A DNA stretch of 64,000 bases, from the NCBI RefSeq assembly GCF_014235185.1, contig NZ_CP060131.1, positions 5,401,501 to 5,465,500 on the forward strand, read 5' to 3'. Positions 16,680-23,712 of this stretch are shown in pieces. Below the pieces are notes generated by a model. The model ran no database searches. It saw only the letters and a list, made by a program, of their open reading frames with translations, and was not told the DNA's origin. A program made the position numbers and the translations under genes. How positions within the stretch are numbered: position 1 is the stretch's first letter; each line of letters opens with the position of its first letter. The DNA is from Pseudonocardia petroleophila. GTDB lineage: Bacteria; Actinomycetota; Actinomycetes; Mycobacteriales; Pseudonocardiaceae.

Positions 16680-16850
16680 GTGGATGACAACGACCTGATT
16701 GAGATGTTCGACAACGTACTCGACCACCTGTGGCTTCGCGTGCAACACGAAGTCCGGGCACACCTGAAGAACCTCATCTCCATCGAGATCGGGTTCAGCC
16801 ACCTCGACCCGGCCGAGATCGACAAGCTCGCCCACCGCCTACTCGGCTAG
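16680..16850 (+). CDS. small hypothetical phage protein (56 aa)
   Basis: A GTG at 16680 opens a frame with good codon bias that reads VDDNDLIEMFDNVLDHLW and ends SHLDPAEIDKLAHRLLG at TAG 16848-16850. It is acidic and probably all-helical. Its end resembles the end of the protein encoded at 17583-17777 (ERLDPAEVDRAIEMIF), so the two may be related. The function is unknown. Confidence 0.5.
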   Translation: MDDNDLIEMFDNVLDHLWLRVQHEVRAHLKNLISIEIGFSHLDPAEIDKLAHRLLG

Positions 16851-16911
16851 CCGGACCGGCCGACCGTCGCCCGGGTCTCCGCAGCTCAGAGACCGAATCC
16901 GAATGATCACG

Positions 16912-16937
16912 GTAACCTGATACCTGTCAGGTACCAG
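16912..16937 (+). promoter_or_regulatory. candidate operator/promoter element, copy 1
   Basis: The 26-nt stretch begins GTAACCTGATACCTG and contains the palindrome TACCTGTCAGGTA at 16921-16933. It ends 18 bases before the ATG of the 16956 gene. A related copy (20 of 26 positions identical) occurs in the opposite orientation upstream of the DUF2637 gene at 49645-49670. The occurrence of the pair at two divergent transcription units suggests a shared regulator. Confidence 0.5.
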
Positions 16938-16955
16938 ATTCTTCGGGAGACCCGG

Positions 16956-17282
16956 ATGGCTCGACTGCGCACCTCATCGCCGGAATCCCGGGCGGCGCAG
17001 GCCGCGATGGCGACAGCCGACCGCGAGGCGGAGCGGGCCCGGGTAATCGCGGAGGACTACAAGGCCCGGTTCCTCGACGGGACGGCGACACGGGAGCAGG
17101 CAGCAGCGGCCGGTGCCCGGGCGGGGAAGCTGGCGCGGAGCGCCGACTCCTTGCGCCGGGCCTGGCTCGCCGAGCGCTTCATCGCCCGGGTGGCCGACGC
17201 CGTCTCCGATCGACCCGAGCTGACACCCGAGCAGCTCACCCGAATCGAAGTCATTCTTCAAACTCACGGTTTCGGCCGTTAG
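16956..17282 (+). CDS. hypothetical helical phage protein (108 aa)
   Basis: Starts at an ATG preceded by TCGGGAGA as ribosome-binding site. It is alanine-, arginine- and glutamate-rich, with a probable coiled coil over residues ~10-75 and a C-terminal segment LTPEQLTRIEVILQTHGFGR that looks like a small helical domain. There is no DNA-binding motif I can name. The palindromic element just upstream suggests regulated expression in the lysogeny region. Confidence 0.6.
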   Translation: MARLRTSSPESRAAQAAMATADREAERARVIAEDYKARFLDGTATREQAAAAGARAGKLARSADSLRRAWLAERFIARVADAVSDRPELTPEQLTRIEVILQTHGFGR

Positions 17283-17432
17283 CGTTAGCAACGACCGGCG
17301 CTCCGGACCGCACCACCGTCTTTCCCGGACCCGGGCACCCGTTCGCCGAAACACCAATCAGAAACACCAGTCAGGCAAGCAAAGTAAAGGTCACGGTTTC
17401 GTTTCAGCATTCCGGTACCCGAGTGCCAGGCC

Positions 17433-17490
17433 TTGAAGATCAAGGAAAAACCCTTTATGGTGGTCATGGCACGAACCATGTTCTTAGAAC
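17433..17490 (+). promoter_or_regulatory. sigma-70-type promoter with downstream palindromes
   Basis: TTGAAG (17433-17438), a 17-nt spacer and TATGGT (17456-17461) form a good promoter in otherwise gene-free DNA (17283-17582). Directly downstream lie CATGG-N6-CCATG (17465-17480) and the palindrome GTTCTTAGAAC (17480-17490), placed where a repressor could block it. It would drive the 17583 gene. Nothing else was seen in this 300-base gap. Confidence 0.5.
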
Positions 17491-17582
17491 ACCAGGTTTC
17501 CGTTCACACAAACACCAAGAGCTGTTACCGCGCGAGGGCGGGTAGGACTTCTCCGTACCGCAGCGACTCCGGGAGGACCACG

Positions 17583-17777
17583 ATGCCCACCTCCGACGGC
17601 GACCTGACACAGCGCCAGCAGCAGGTTCTGCAGCACGTGACTGACGGTCTCGTCGACGACATCTACTTCGAGTTCGCCCAGGCCAGGGCGCGCGAGGAGT
17701 TCCTCGACCACCTAGTCGAGCGGCTCGACCCCGCCGAGGTGGACCGGGCGATCGAGATGATCTTCCAGGCTGCCTGA
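17583..17777 (+). CDS. small acidic phage protein (64 aa)
   Basis: The ATG at 17583 has a GGGAGGACC ribosome-binding site, so I prefer it to the longer upstream frame, which covers the promoter region. The product is helical and acidic (LVDDIYFEFAQARAREEFLDHLVERLDPAEVDRAI in two adjoining helices), possibly a small dimeric regulator or inhibitor. It resembles the 16680 product at its C-terminus. It is followed by a terminator hairpin. Confidence 0.65.
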   Translation: MPTSDGDLTQRQQQVLQHVTDGLVDDIYFEFAQARAREEFLDHLVERLDPAEVDRAIEMIFQAA

Positions 17778-17801
17778 GCATCTCCCCCGACTCGGCCGCA
17801 C

Positions 17802-17832
17802 ACGCCGCTCTCCTGATCCCGGAGGGCGGCGT
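17802..17832 (+). terminator. hairpin terminator after the 17583 gene
   Basis: A 12-bp stem (ACGCCGCTCTCC with GGAGGGCGGCGT, one G-U pair) closes a 7-nt loop 24 bases after the stop codon. There is no strong U-tract, as is common in high-GC actinobacteria. Confidence 0.6.
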
Positions 17833-17958
17833 TCTGCGTGTCCGGGTGCCTTTACCCGAGGGCCGTCGTTCCGGACACACGGGCCCGCTCAGCCGGACAC
17901 CATTCTGTTATCGGCGGAATCGCCGCGCAGAGGTAACGTGGAATCGCGTCGTAGGGAC

Positions 17959-18055
17959 GTGGGACAAACCGAATCCCGGGTGAAACCACCGGAGTAGCTA
18001 CCGGCAGGACACCCGGGAAGGTCCCACCAGCTAGGACGTCCACGCGGTTTCGTCC
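17959..18055 (+). promoter_or_regulatory. stacked-helix RNA leader upstream of the 18084 gene
   Basis: Three nested helices are visible: GTGGGAC (17959-17965) with GTCCCAC (18021-18027), TCCCGGGTG (17974-17982) with CACCCGGGA (18010-18018), and CCGG (17989-17992) with CCGG (18001-18004). A separate GGACG/CGTCC hairpin at 18034-18055 leads towards the start codon. This occupies most of the gap 17778-18083. It matches no riboswitch I can name with confidence. Confidence 0.5.
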
Positions 18056-18083
18056 CTTTCCCCTACGAGCATCAGGATCACCT

Positions 18084-18737
18084 GTGTCTGATCTGCTGGA
18101 TTTTGTTGGTTTGCCCGATAAGCCGTTCAATCGTTTCTGCAAGCGCTGCAGCCGGGCGCTCCGGGTCGACGTGGGTGTGTCCGTCGACGGGATGCCGAGC
18201 GCGTGGGCGCACTGCTCCGGGTGCGGCACCGACTACTGCGCGGTCGACCCGCGACATGTCCTCAAGGGCCGCGAGTGGTCGTGGTTCGACGGCGAGACCG
18301 AGGGCGGCGGCGTCCGGGTGCCCTGCTGCAACGAGGGCCTGTGCGGGCGGCTGCTGGGCGAGTACGAGCGCTTCCTCGTCGTGTTCTCCACCGGCGTGCA
18401 CGGCGCCGAGGCGGGCGAGGCCGAGAAGGTGCTGCGTGCCCGGGCGTCGGGCGACGAGCGCAACTGGGCCACCCAGCAGGCGCGCTTCCTGCTCAAGGTC
18501 TGGGCCTGGTTCCACCACGAGCGGAAGGCCCAGCGGGACGCTGCGGCAGCTACCGCAGAGGCGGAGCGGGTTGCCGCGCGGCCGTTGTTGACGGCGGAGG
18601 AGATTCTCGAGTTGGCGAAGGCCGTCGATCTCCGCAACGCGAAGGTCAAGGCCTCGGCACCGGCGGACGCCGACTTCCTGAAGTTGCTCGCCGAGCTGGA
18701 CACCGGCTCAAGCGTCAGGACGTTGCGGCGAGCGTGA
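18084..18737 (+). CDS. hypothetical phage protein with Cys-pair zinc motifs (217 aa)
   Basis: Starts at a GTG at 18084. The N-terminal half has CKRC, a CSGCG pair and a PCCNEGLC cluster, spaced as in zinc-binding modules. The C-terminal half is helical and charged (HHERKAQRDAAAATAEAERV), likely a coiled coil. The function is unrecognised. A structured leader lies directly upstream. Confidence 0.65.
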   Translation: MSDLLDFVGLPDKPFNRFCKRCSRALRVDVGVSVDGMPSAWAHCSGCGTDYCAVDPRHVLKGREWSWFDGETEGGGVRVPCCNEGLCGRLLGEYERFLVVFSTGVHGAEAGEAEKVLRARASGDERNWATQQARFLLKVWAWFHHERKAQRDAAAATAEAERVAARPLLTAEEILELAKAVDLRNAKVKASAPADADFLKLLAELDTGSSVRTLRRA

Positions 18738-18828
18738 CCTGATGGCCGGGCCCGCCTGAGCCATCGACGCCGTGCGCGACGGGCTGCTCGACGGCGCCCA
18801 GCTCGGCCGCGAGGATGCCCGGGTGCCG

Positions 18829-19059
18829 ATGGAACAGCGGGTTCAGCTCATGATCATCGACGACAGCACCGACGACCGCGTGCTGTTCGAGGGCTACGTG
18901 CCGGTGATGCCCCGGATCGGAGAGCAGATCGACCCAGGTCTGCTGACCGACAAGAAGACCGGCCTGCCCGTCGGGTACGACGGCACCTGGACGGTGGAGG
19001 GAGTGTGGTGGCACGGCTTGGTGATTCCGAGGGCGACGATCTACGTCAAGAAGACGTAG
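18829..19059 (+). CDS. hypothetical phage protein (76 aa)
   Basis: A compact beta-rich protein (VQLMIIDDSTDDRVLFEGYVPVM, then GTWTVEGVWWHGLVIPRATIYVKK). A GTG at 18772 in frame is an alternative start that would add 19 residues; the ATG begins the better-looking part. Its end overlaps the end of the convergent 19046 gene by 14 bases. The family is unknown. Confidence 0.5.
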   Translation: MEQRVQLMIIDDSTDDRVLFEGYVPVMPRIGEQIDPGLLTDKKTGLPVGYDGTWTVEGVWWHGLVIPRATIYVKKT

Positions 19060-19234
19060 CTCCTCGTCGCGCGGCGGTGCGCTCCCCGGCCGGGTCGAGG
19101 ATGTTGCGCAGCTCGGCGAGGACGTCGTCGGGGATCTCGTCCCCGGGCTGGCCGATCATCTGCTCGACGAGCACCACCAGGTCTTCGGGGTCCACGCCGA
19201 GCGAGTCACCGATCCTCGTCAGCTCCGGGTGCAT
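19046..19234 (-). CDS. small hypothetical phage protein (62 aa)
   Basis: A minus-strand acidic helical protein with SLGVDPEDLVVLVEQMIGQPGDEIPDDVLAELRNIL in short helices, a plausible three-helix fold. It follows the 19206 frame with a small overlap. It is unrecognised and may regulate or accompany the membrane protein upstream. Confidence 0.5.
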   Translation of the reverse strand: MHPELTRIGDSLGVDPEDLVVLVEQMIGQPGDEIPDDVLAELRNILDPAGERTAARRGATSS

Positions 19235-19400
19235 CGTCCGACCGTATGCCCCTGTCAGTTTCCGAGGAAGACTCGATCGCCGGCTCGGCCTCGCTACCCG
19301 CCGCCGCCAGGATCGCCGTCATCAGCGCCGCTACCTCCCGGGCTAGCTCGGGGCTGATCCTGCGTCGACGGCGCGGCACGCTCCAACACGTTGCCCGCAC
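19206..19400 (-). CDS. overlapping small frame, possibly the frameshifted C-terminus of the 19294 gene
   Basis: This frame reads ISPELAREVAALMTAILAAAG, with GC-rich third positions, and overlaps the tail of the 19294-19584 gene in another frame. In the overlap its codon bias looks better than that of the longer gene, whose tail is Gly/Pro/Asp low-complexity. Either two genes overlap (GTG start at 19400 or 19379) or a single gene carries a frameshift near 19380-19400. Confidence 0.4.
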   Translation of the reverse strand: MRATCWSVPRRRRRISPELAREVAALMTAILAAAGSEAEPAIESSSETDRGIRSDDAPGADEDR

Positions 19401-19584
19401 GGCCCCTCACCGCGCTAGCGATGGTCGGGTTGTCCGGGCCCATCGCCTTGAGGATCGCGACCGCGTCCTTCGCTCCACCTCGCCGGTAGACCAGCCAGAT
19501 GAAGACGAAGCGCATGAGCCGGTAGAGGAGCCAGCAGCTCGCGGTGATCACGGGCGAGACGACAAGGGCAGTGGCGAGGTCCAC
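19294..19584 (-). CDS. small membrane protein
   Basis: A 96-residue product with a hydrophobic N-terminal half (LATALVVSPVITASCWLLY and LMRFVFIWLVYRR), giving one long or two short membrane helices, followed by a cytoplasmic KDAVAILKAMGPDNP segment. The C-terminal 25 residues look non-coding (see the overlapping frame). It is first in a minus-strand group diverging from the 19919 gene. The function is unknown. Confidence 0.5.
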   Translation of the reverse strand: MDLATALVVSPVITASCWLLYRLMRFVFIWLVYRRGGAKDAVAILKAMGPDNPTIASAVRGRAGNVLERAAPSTQDQPRASPGGSGADDGDPGGGG

Positions 19585-19918
19585 GGATAGCTCCAGCCGG
19601 GCCTGCTGCCCCGCGCCCGGGAACAGAGCCCGTTGGAACTAGTCCGGCTCTGCCAACCACTTCACAGCCAACGAGGTAAGGCGCGCCGATACCTACACAT
19701 CGGCTACCCCGCGTACAGCTTCCTGTTCCTGCAGTGCATTGTCGGTGGACACCTCGCTCGGATGCCCGGCTCGCCAGAATGAATCTCGGCCGGGGCGTCT
19801 CGACATGCCCACGGCCAGGCTACACGGGGTGACCATGGGCGCTCAACGGACACCACCGCACACACCCGGCAGTGGGCCAGGGGCTGTTTTGTCGGACTTC
19901 GTCGATACGCTTCGCCCT
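19585..19918. other. 334-bp divergent intergenic region
   Basis: Lies between the minus-strand membrane gene and the plus-strand 19919 gene. It holds a small inverted repeat, GCCGAT/ATCGGC, near 19686-19705 and no convincing coding frame. An in-frame extension of the 19919 gene to 19739 exists but has poor codon bias. Promoters for both directions should lie here, but none stands out. Confidence 0.4.
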
Positions 19919-20344
19919 GTGACAGAGAGCATCGAGTCAGACACGCCGAGCACCAGCAGCAACCTGGACGACAACGGACGCTTCGCGGTGCTGCGGTCGC
20001 TCCTGGCCGTGCTGGGAGAGAGCGACACCAGCTTGTCGGTGACCTTGTTCGTCGACGGGGCGGTCGTGACCGGCCGGGCTGTCCCTCGCACCGAGTGGCT
20101 CGAAGCGGTGGCCGGAGTGCCTTCCCCCGACGACGACCCGACAGCAGATGGCATCCGCACGCTCTTGCGCGGCGCAGCAGACGTGGACAGCGAGCCGCTG
20201 AGTTCGACGACGATCAACACCGTGAACCTCATCGACGTCACGATCTTTAGTGTTGGAGGGGCGCAGATGCTGATACCGACGCTGCAGATCGCTCTGGCCC
20301 GGGTGAGCGGATGGACGCTTGGCCGCGTGGAATTCCAGCGTTGA
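19919..20344 (+). CDS. hypothetical protein with GvpU-like layout (141 aa)
   Basis: The GTG at 19919 gives TESIESDTPS, then FAVLRSLLAVLGESDTSLSVTLFVDGAVVTGRAVPRTEW, a run of beta-strands carrying a V.G dipeptide, and ends GWTLGRVEF. The order (short helix, S.TL.V.G..V.G strand pair, late strand, G..LG final strand) reminds me of the gas-vesicle accessory protein GvpU, but the similarity is weak. No gas-vesicle gene is nearby. The TTG or ATG start of the next gene overlaps its end. Confidence 0.5.
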   Translation: MTESIESDTPSTSSNLDDNGRFAVLRSLLAVLGESDTSLSVTLFVDGAVVTGRAVPRTEWLEAVAGVPSPDDDPTADGIRTLLRGAADVDSEPLSSTTINTVNLIDVTIFSVGGAQMLIPTLQIALARVSGWTLGRVEFQR

Positions 20345-20910
20345 CGGCCACGACCCCCCTCTGGTTCACCGCGCTGGTCGCCTTCATCGCACCGGCCATT
20401 GCCATCGTTGGCGTCTACTTCGGGCAGCGCATGGCCCGCACGACAGCCGAGCTGCAGGTGAAGGCGCAGGAGCGCCGGGACCAACTCGCGTGGGCCCGGG
20501 AAGATCAGCACCGCTTCACCGAGGACCGCCGCGACCTCTACGCAGACTTCCTCGCCACTGCGGAAGCGCTGATCGACAACTTGGAGGACCACGGCCCTCT
20601 TTTCTCCCGTGAGCATCGAATCGTCATCTCAGGGCTTAGCAGCAGCGGCGGGAGAACCAAGATGGTGCATCCGTTCGAGTGGCATCCACTCAATGTTCTG
20701 AGCGGCAAGATCGACTTGGTCTCGCCGCGAACAATCTCGGTGCCTGCAAGTCAGCTATCGACGGCCATCTTTGCCGACGCGAACGCCATGCCGGCACACG
20801 AGAACACGGACGTGATCGATATCGATATTGCCGCACTGAACGAGATGTTGAACAACCTGAGGATCTTCATGCGGGAAGACCTCGCACCGCCGACGTCGGA
20901 GGCGCAGTAG
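20341..20910 (+). CDS. membrane-anchored coiled-coil protein, paralogue 1
   Basis: A TTG at 20341 overlaps the previous stop (TTGA); an ATG at 20311 is the alternative. One membrane helix (ALVAFIAPAIAIVGVYFGQ) is followed by a charged coiled coil with AREDQHRFTEDRRDLYADFLATAEAL and a cytoplasmic domain of ~110 residues. The same plan and the motif HRFTE.RR..YA.FLA recur in the 21469 protein, so they are paralogues. This type of single-helix protein is common and uncharacterised in actinobacteria. A role in exclusion of other phages is conceivable but unproven. Confidence 0.65.
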   Translation: MTATTPLWFTALVAFIAPAIAIVGVYFGQRMARTTAELQVKAQERRDQLAWAREDQHRFTEDRRDLYADFLATAEALIDNLEDHGPLFSREHRIVISGLSSSGGRTKMVHPFEWHPLNVLSGKIDLVSPRTISVPASQLSTAIFADANAMPAHENTDVIDIDIAALNEMLNNLRIFMREDLAPPTSEAQ

Positions 20911-21007
20911 TACTTGCCGTCACCCGTCTGAACATGCCGACAGCCCCCAGCCGGTGTCAGCTGGGGGCCGCAGAAGGGCTTGGAGCCGAGCCTGGACTCT
21001 CTCCGGG

Positions 21008-21313
21008 TCAGCTGGCGCGTAGCCGGTCGGTGCAGGGATCGCGGTGGCTGGGCAGCTCGATCGGCAACGGCGTCACACCGTCGTCAGCGCGCTCACCCCA
21101 CTTTGTGTGGCAGCACGCCTGATGCGGGTCCCTGCGGGGCCACTCCTCGCACAGGGTCTTCGTCCAGGTCCCGGGTGCGTAGTGGGCGATAACCTTGCGC
21201 CCGTCGGGATCCCATACTCGAATGTTGCCGCCCCCGTACTCCTGGACCGTGTCCGAGTCGGGATACACGTCCGGGTCTTCCGGCTTGGCGGTAGTCCACA
21301 CCGATACAGACAT
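21008..21313 (-). CDS. hypothetical phage protein (101 aa)
   Basis: A minus-strand frame with convincing composition: SVSVWTTAKPEDPDVYP, GGGNIRVWDPDGRKVIAHYAPG, and a Cys/His-containing end (QACCHTKWGE). It is probably a small beta-rich protein. It lies between the two membrane paralogues on the opposite strand. It is unrecognised. Confidence 0.55.
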   Translation of the reverse strand: MSVSVWTTAKPEDPDVYPDSDTVQEYGGGNIRVWDPDGRKVIAHYAPGTWTKTLCEEWPRRDPHQACCHTKWGERADDGVTPLPIELPSHRDPCTDRLRAS

Positions 21314-21468
21314 CCTGCTGTCCTCTGCTCAGCGCGCTGCATTTATGAGCGTGCGCACGTGGGGTCGAGCTACGCGGCGGACGTCGCGCGACGAAAGTCT
21401 AACCGAGATGTGACAGTGATCGGAAACCAGCCACATGACGAGCAAGGTTGCACTTGTAGCCTCCCGCC

Positions 21469-22065
21469 GTGGACATCACCGTCTTGATCAGCATCGCGTC
21501 GCTCGTCCTGACCCCCTCTGCAGCGCTGGGCGGCGTGTTCCTTGGCCAGTGGATGCAACGACGGACGACTCGCGAGCAGTTGGCAGCGCAAGATCGCCGT
21601 GACGAGTTGGCCCGGGCACATGAGGATCGCCATCGCTTCACCGAAGAGCGCCGGGCGATCTACGCGAACTTCCTCGCGGCGACGACGTCGTTCGACGACT
21701 TGGTGACGGGACAGCGCCGCATCCTCGAGCCAGCGATGGAGGCCGAGGCTGAGCACTCTCCCATCGACGCCGACTTTGCCGCGATACACAACCGGCTGGT
21801 GGTCGACCGAGGGTTTGATACCGCGGTTGATGCAGCAATGCTGGAATACAACAAGACTCTCGGCAATCTAGAACTTACCGCGGGCGACCCGGTGAGGGCC
21901 AGCGCCTACAAGCTGATGCACGCACTCATGGAGTACGCGATTCTCAGCATCCAGTCTTGGCAACCTCGGTCAGCCGCGCGGCGACACGAAGATGCAAAGA
22001 CTGAGCGTGAGAAAGTCCGCAATCTCATGCGGTCCGAGCTGGGAATCGTCATGCCGTCAGAGTGA
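21469..22065 (+). CDS. membrane-anchored coiled-coil protein, paralogue 2
   Basis: A GTG at 21469 gives a 198-residue protein. An N-terminal membrane helix (LISIASLVLTPSAALGGVFLG) is followed by AHEDRHRFTEERRAIYANFLAATTSF, closely matching paralogue 1 (same spacing from the membrane), and then by a different helical domain. Its base composition is less GC-rich at third positions than its neighbours. The duplication with divergent C-terminal halves suggests two related sensor or exclusion proteins; this is inference. Confidence 0.65.
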   Translation: MDITVLISIASLVLTPSAALGGVFLGQWMQRRTTREQLAAQDRRDELARAHEDRHRFTEERRAIYANFLAATTSFDDLVTGQRRILEPAMEAEAEHSPIDADFAAIHNRLVVDRGFDTAVDAAMLEYNKTLGNLELTAGDPVRASAYKLMHALMEYAILSIQSWQPRSAARRHEDAKTEREKVRNLMRSELGIVMPSE

Positions 22066-22113
22066 CCCATTCGGCTGAACAGTCTGATCGTATTCCGATG
22101 CTAATCTCGTCAT

Positions 22114-22209
22114 ATGCAGCTGACACGGAAGCAGTACCTCGCCTTGCAGGCTCTGTTCCTCGTTTCGGTCGCGACGTTCTTGCAGAGCGTGGGCGTCGCC
22201 CTCATCTGA
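22114..22209 (+). CDS. 31-residue membrane peptide
   Basis: ATG at 22114 to TGA at 22207-22209. Six polar residues (QLTRKQ) precede a single hydrophobic helix of about 24 residues ending VGVALI. It is the only sensible frame in the 22066-22299 gap, but it is too short to be certain. It could be a small inner-membrane effector or simply chance. Confidence 0.35.
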   Translation: MQLTRKQYLALQALFLVSVATFLQSVGVALI

Positions 22210-22299
22210 CAGACGGCCGATCCGAAGCTATAACTGAACGCACGAAGGCCAGGAGCCTCAACCGGTGCGTCTCGCTACGAGACCCCCACGAGGTCCACC

Positions 22300-23142
22300 A
22301 TGGCTACATCTGATGTTCCGGTTACCCGCAACGCCGAGGGCATGCGGATCTGCAACACCGAGGGCTGCGACGGCAAGCACCGTGCGCGCGGCATGTGCGT
22401 CGGCTGCTTCAACCGCAGCCACCGTGCCGCCCAGAAGGCTGCGGGCCTCTCGGCTGCCACTGGTGCCCCGCTCCGCAATCGCCCCCGGGCTGGCCGGATC
22501 TGCGTCGTCGGGGACTGCCCCCGCGCTGTCCACGCTGGCGACTGGTGTCACTCGCATTACAAGTCCCATGCGCCCCGCTCGCGCTCGTGTACCCGTCCCG
22601 GGTGCGCCAAGCCGTTCCACGCTCAGGGCCTCTGCTCCGACCACTACGAGGCCGCTCGTCGATCGGGTCACCTGGACGTCGTCCGCCCGGTCGGTCGCCC
22701 CGTTGCTGAGCGCTTCGCCGACTACCAGGCCGCACCTGATGCCGCCGGATGCCGGGTGTGGGTCGGCTCGATCGACAAGTACAGCGGCCGTGGCTCGTTC
22801 ACGCTGGAGGGCAGCCAGGCAACACAGGCGCACCGCGCTGCGTGGCTGCTGCAGCACGGCGACCTGCCGGTCGACGAGCACGGCAAGAGCCTCCCGTTCG
22901 ATCACATGTGCCGGGTCGGCCGGTGCACGAACCCCGGGCACCTGCAGCCAGTCACCACGAAGGAGAACAGCCGTCGGGGCATGGTCGCGAGCGGCCACCG
23001 GCCCATCACCGCGCAGGACCCGTGGTTCTGGGTCGCCCTGAACGCCTGGCGCCATGGCGCGGACAACTTCCCCGCACGGGTCGTCTCGAAGCCTTCACGT
23101 GTGAAGGTGATCCAGATCAGCGACGGGCAGGTGGCCGCGTGA
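22300..23142 (+). CDS. HNH endonuclease with three N-terminal zinc knuckles
   Basis: A 280-residue protein. Three repeats of C-x4-C-x9-C-x(1-2)-[CH] occur at C18/C23/C33/C36, C68/C73/C83/H85 and C97/C102/C112/H115. Linkers are Ala/Arg-rich. The C-terminal nuclease has AHRAAW (H178), FDHMC (D201, H202), CTNPGHL (N211, H214) and NSRRG, an HNH_3 pattern. HNH enzymes next to terminase genes assist DNA packaging in several cos-type siphoviruses (established for HK97-like phages), although here small terminase is four genes away. Homing-type behaviour is the alternative. Confidence 0.85.
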   Translation: MATSDVPVTRNAEGMRICNTEGCDGKHRARGMCVGCFNRSHRAAQKAAGLSAATGAPLRNRPRAGRICVVGDCPRAVHAGDWCHSHYKSHAPRSRSCTRPGCAKPFHAQGLCSDHYEAARRSGHLDVVRPVGRPVAERFADYQAAPDAAGCRVWVGSIDKYSGRGSFTLEGSQATQAHRAAWLLQHGDLPVDEHGKSLPFDHMCRVGRCTNPGHLQPVTTKENSRRGMVASGHRPITAQDPWFWVALNAWRHGADNFPARVVSKPSRVKVIQISDGQVAA

Positions 23143-23339
23143 GCTACGACCTAGACCTCCGTTGCCCCAACCGCACAAGACGCCTGTTCGCCAAGCTCGG
23201 CCCCGGATACGTCGAGGCGTCCTGCCAGGACTGCCGCAAGTCCATCCGGGTCGAGCAGCCCGACGTGCAGCACGTGCTGCACCGCTACTCGGTCCTCTCC
23301 GGGCGTCTTCTGGAGACCGTCATCGAGCGTGCGTCGTGA
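23139..23339 (+). CDS. small CxxC phage protein (66 aa)
   Basis: A GTG at 23139 overlaps the HNH stop (GTGA). It has LRCPNRTRRLFAKL and SCQDCRKSIRV, giving three cysteines of a probable zinc site, and a helical tail. It is encoded in a tight chain of small genes leading to the terminase. The function is unknown. Confidence 0.55.
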   Translation: MSYDLDLRCPNRTRRLFAKLGPGYVEASCQDCRKSIRVEQPDVQHVLHRYSVLSGRLLETVIERAS

Positions 23340-23500
23340 TGCGCCGGTTCCTGTTGCAGACCTCGGCCGGGGTCCTCCTTGCGCTACTCATCGTGGCGTG
23401 CGGTCCCGTCGCCCACTCCCCCGCCGGATCGGCACCGACGGCTACCTCGCCCGTTCCGTCTCCTGAGCCGGCGGAAGACATGGAATCGGCAACCCGGTGA
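23339..23500 (+). CDS. small lipoprotein (53 aa)
   Basis: The ATG shares a base with the previous stop. The signal sequence MRRFLLQTSAGVLLALL ends in the lipobox IVACG, with the lipidated cysteine at about residue 21, followed by a Ser/Pro/Ala tail. Phage-encoded lipoproteins of this kind sometimes block superinfection (as known for phage TP-J34 and others); here that is only a suggestion. Confidence 0.55.
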   Translation: MRRFLLQTSAGVLLALLIVACGPVAHSPAGSAPTATSPVPSPEPAEDMESATR

Positions 23501-23712
23501 GCACCTACGACCCCGCCTCCCGCTCTCCCGAGGCGCAGTACGCCGCCCTGCGCACCTTCTGGACCGGGGTACGCACCTCGACCCACACGGCCTCCCCGCT
23601 CGTGGCGTTCCTCGCGGGCTACGGCCTAGGCCGGGCACACGGATACGAGGACGCAGTCGAGGAACTCACAACACCAGTTGTCGGAACACAAGGAGATGCA
23701 CATGGCTCGTAG
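23497..23712 (+). CDS. hypothetical small phage protein (71 aa)
   Basis: A GTG at 23497 overlaps the lipoprotein stop. It has one weakly hydrophobic segment (ASPLVAFLAGYGLGRAHG) flanked by polar ends. Its last codons contain the strong AAGGAGATG ribosome-binding site for the next gene. It is unrecognised. Confidence 0.5.
   Translation: MSTYDPASRSPEAQYAALRTFWTGVRTSTHTASPLVAFLAGYGLGRAHGYEDAVEELTTPVVGTQGDAHGS

Noticed and set aside
17959..18055. Assignment of the stacked helices to a c-di-AMP (ydaO-type) riboswitch
   Set aside because: A GGGTGAA-like segment is present, but the order of conserved blocks does not match what I recall of the consensus, so no named riboswitch is claimed.
19739..19918. 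N-terminal extension of the 19919 gene to 19739
   Set aside because: Poor codon bias and low-complexity content compared with the part after the GTG at 19919.
22062..22313. 83-residue frame between paralogue 2 and the HNH gene
   Set aside because: Composition is mixed and it overlaps the ribosome-binding region of the HNH gene; the 31-residue membrane frame is more convincing.
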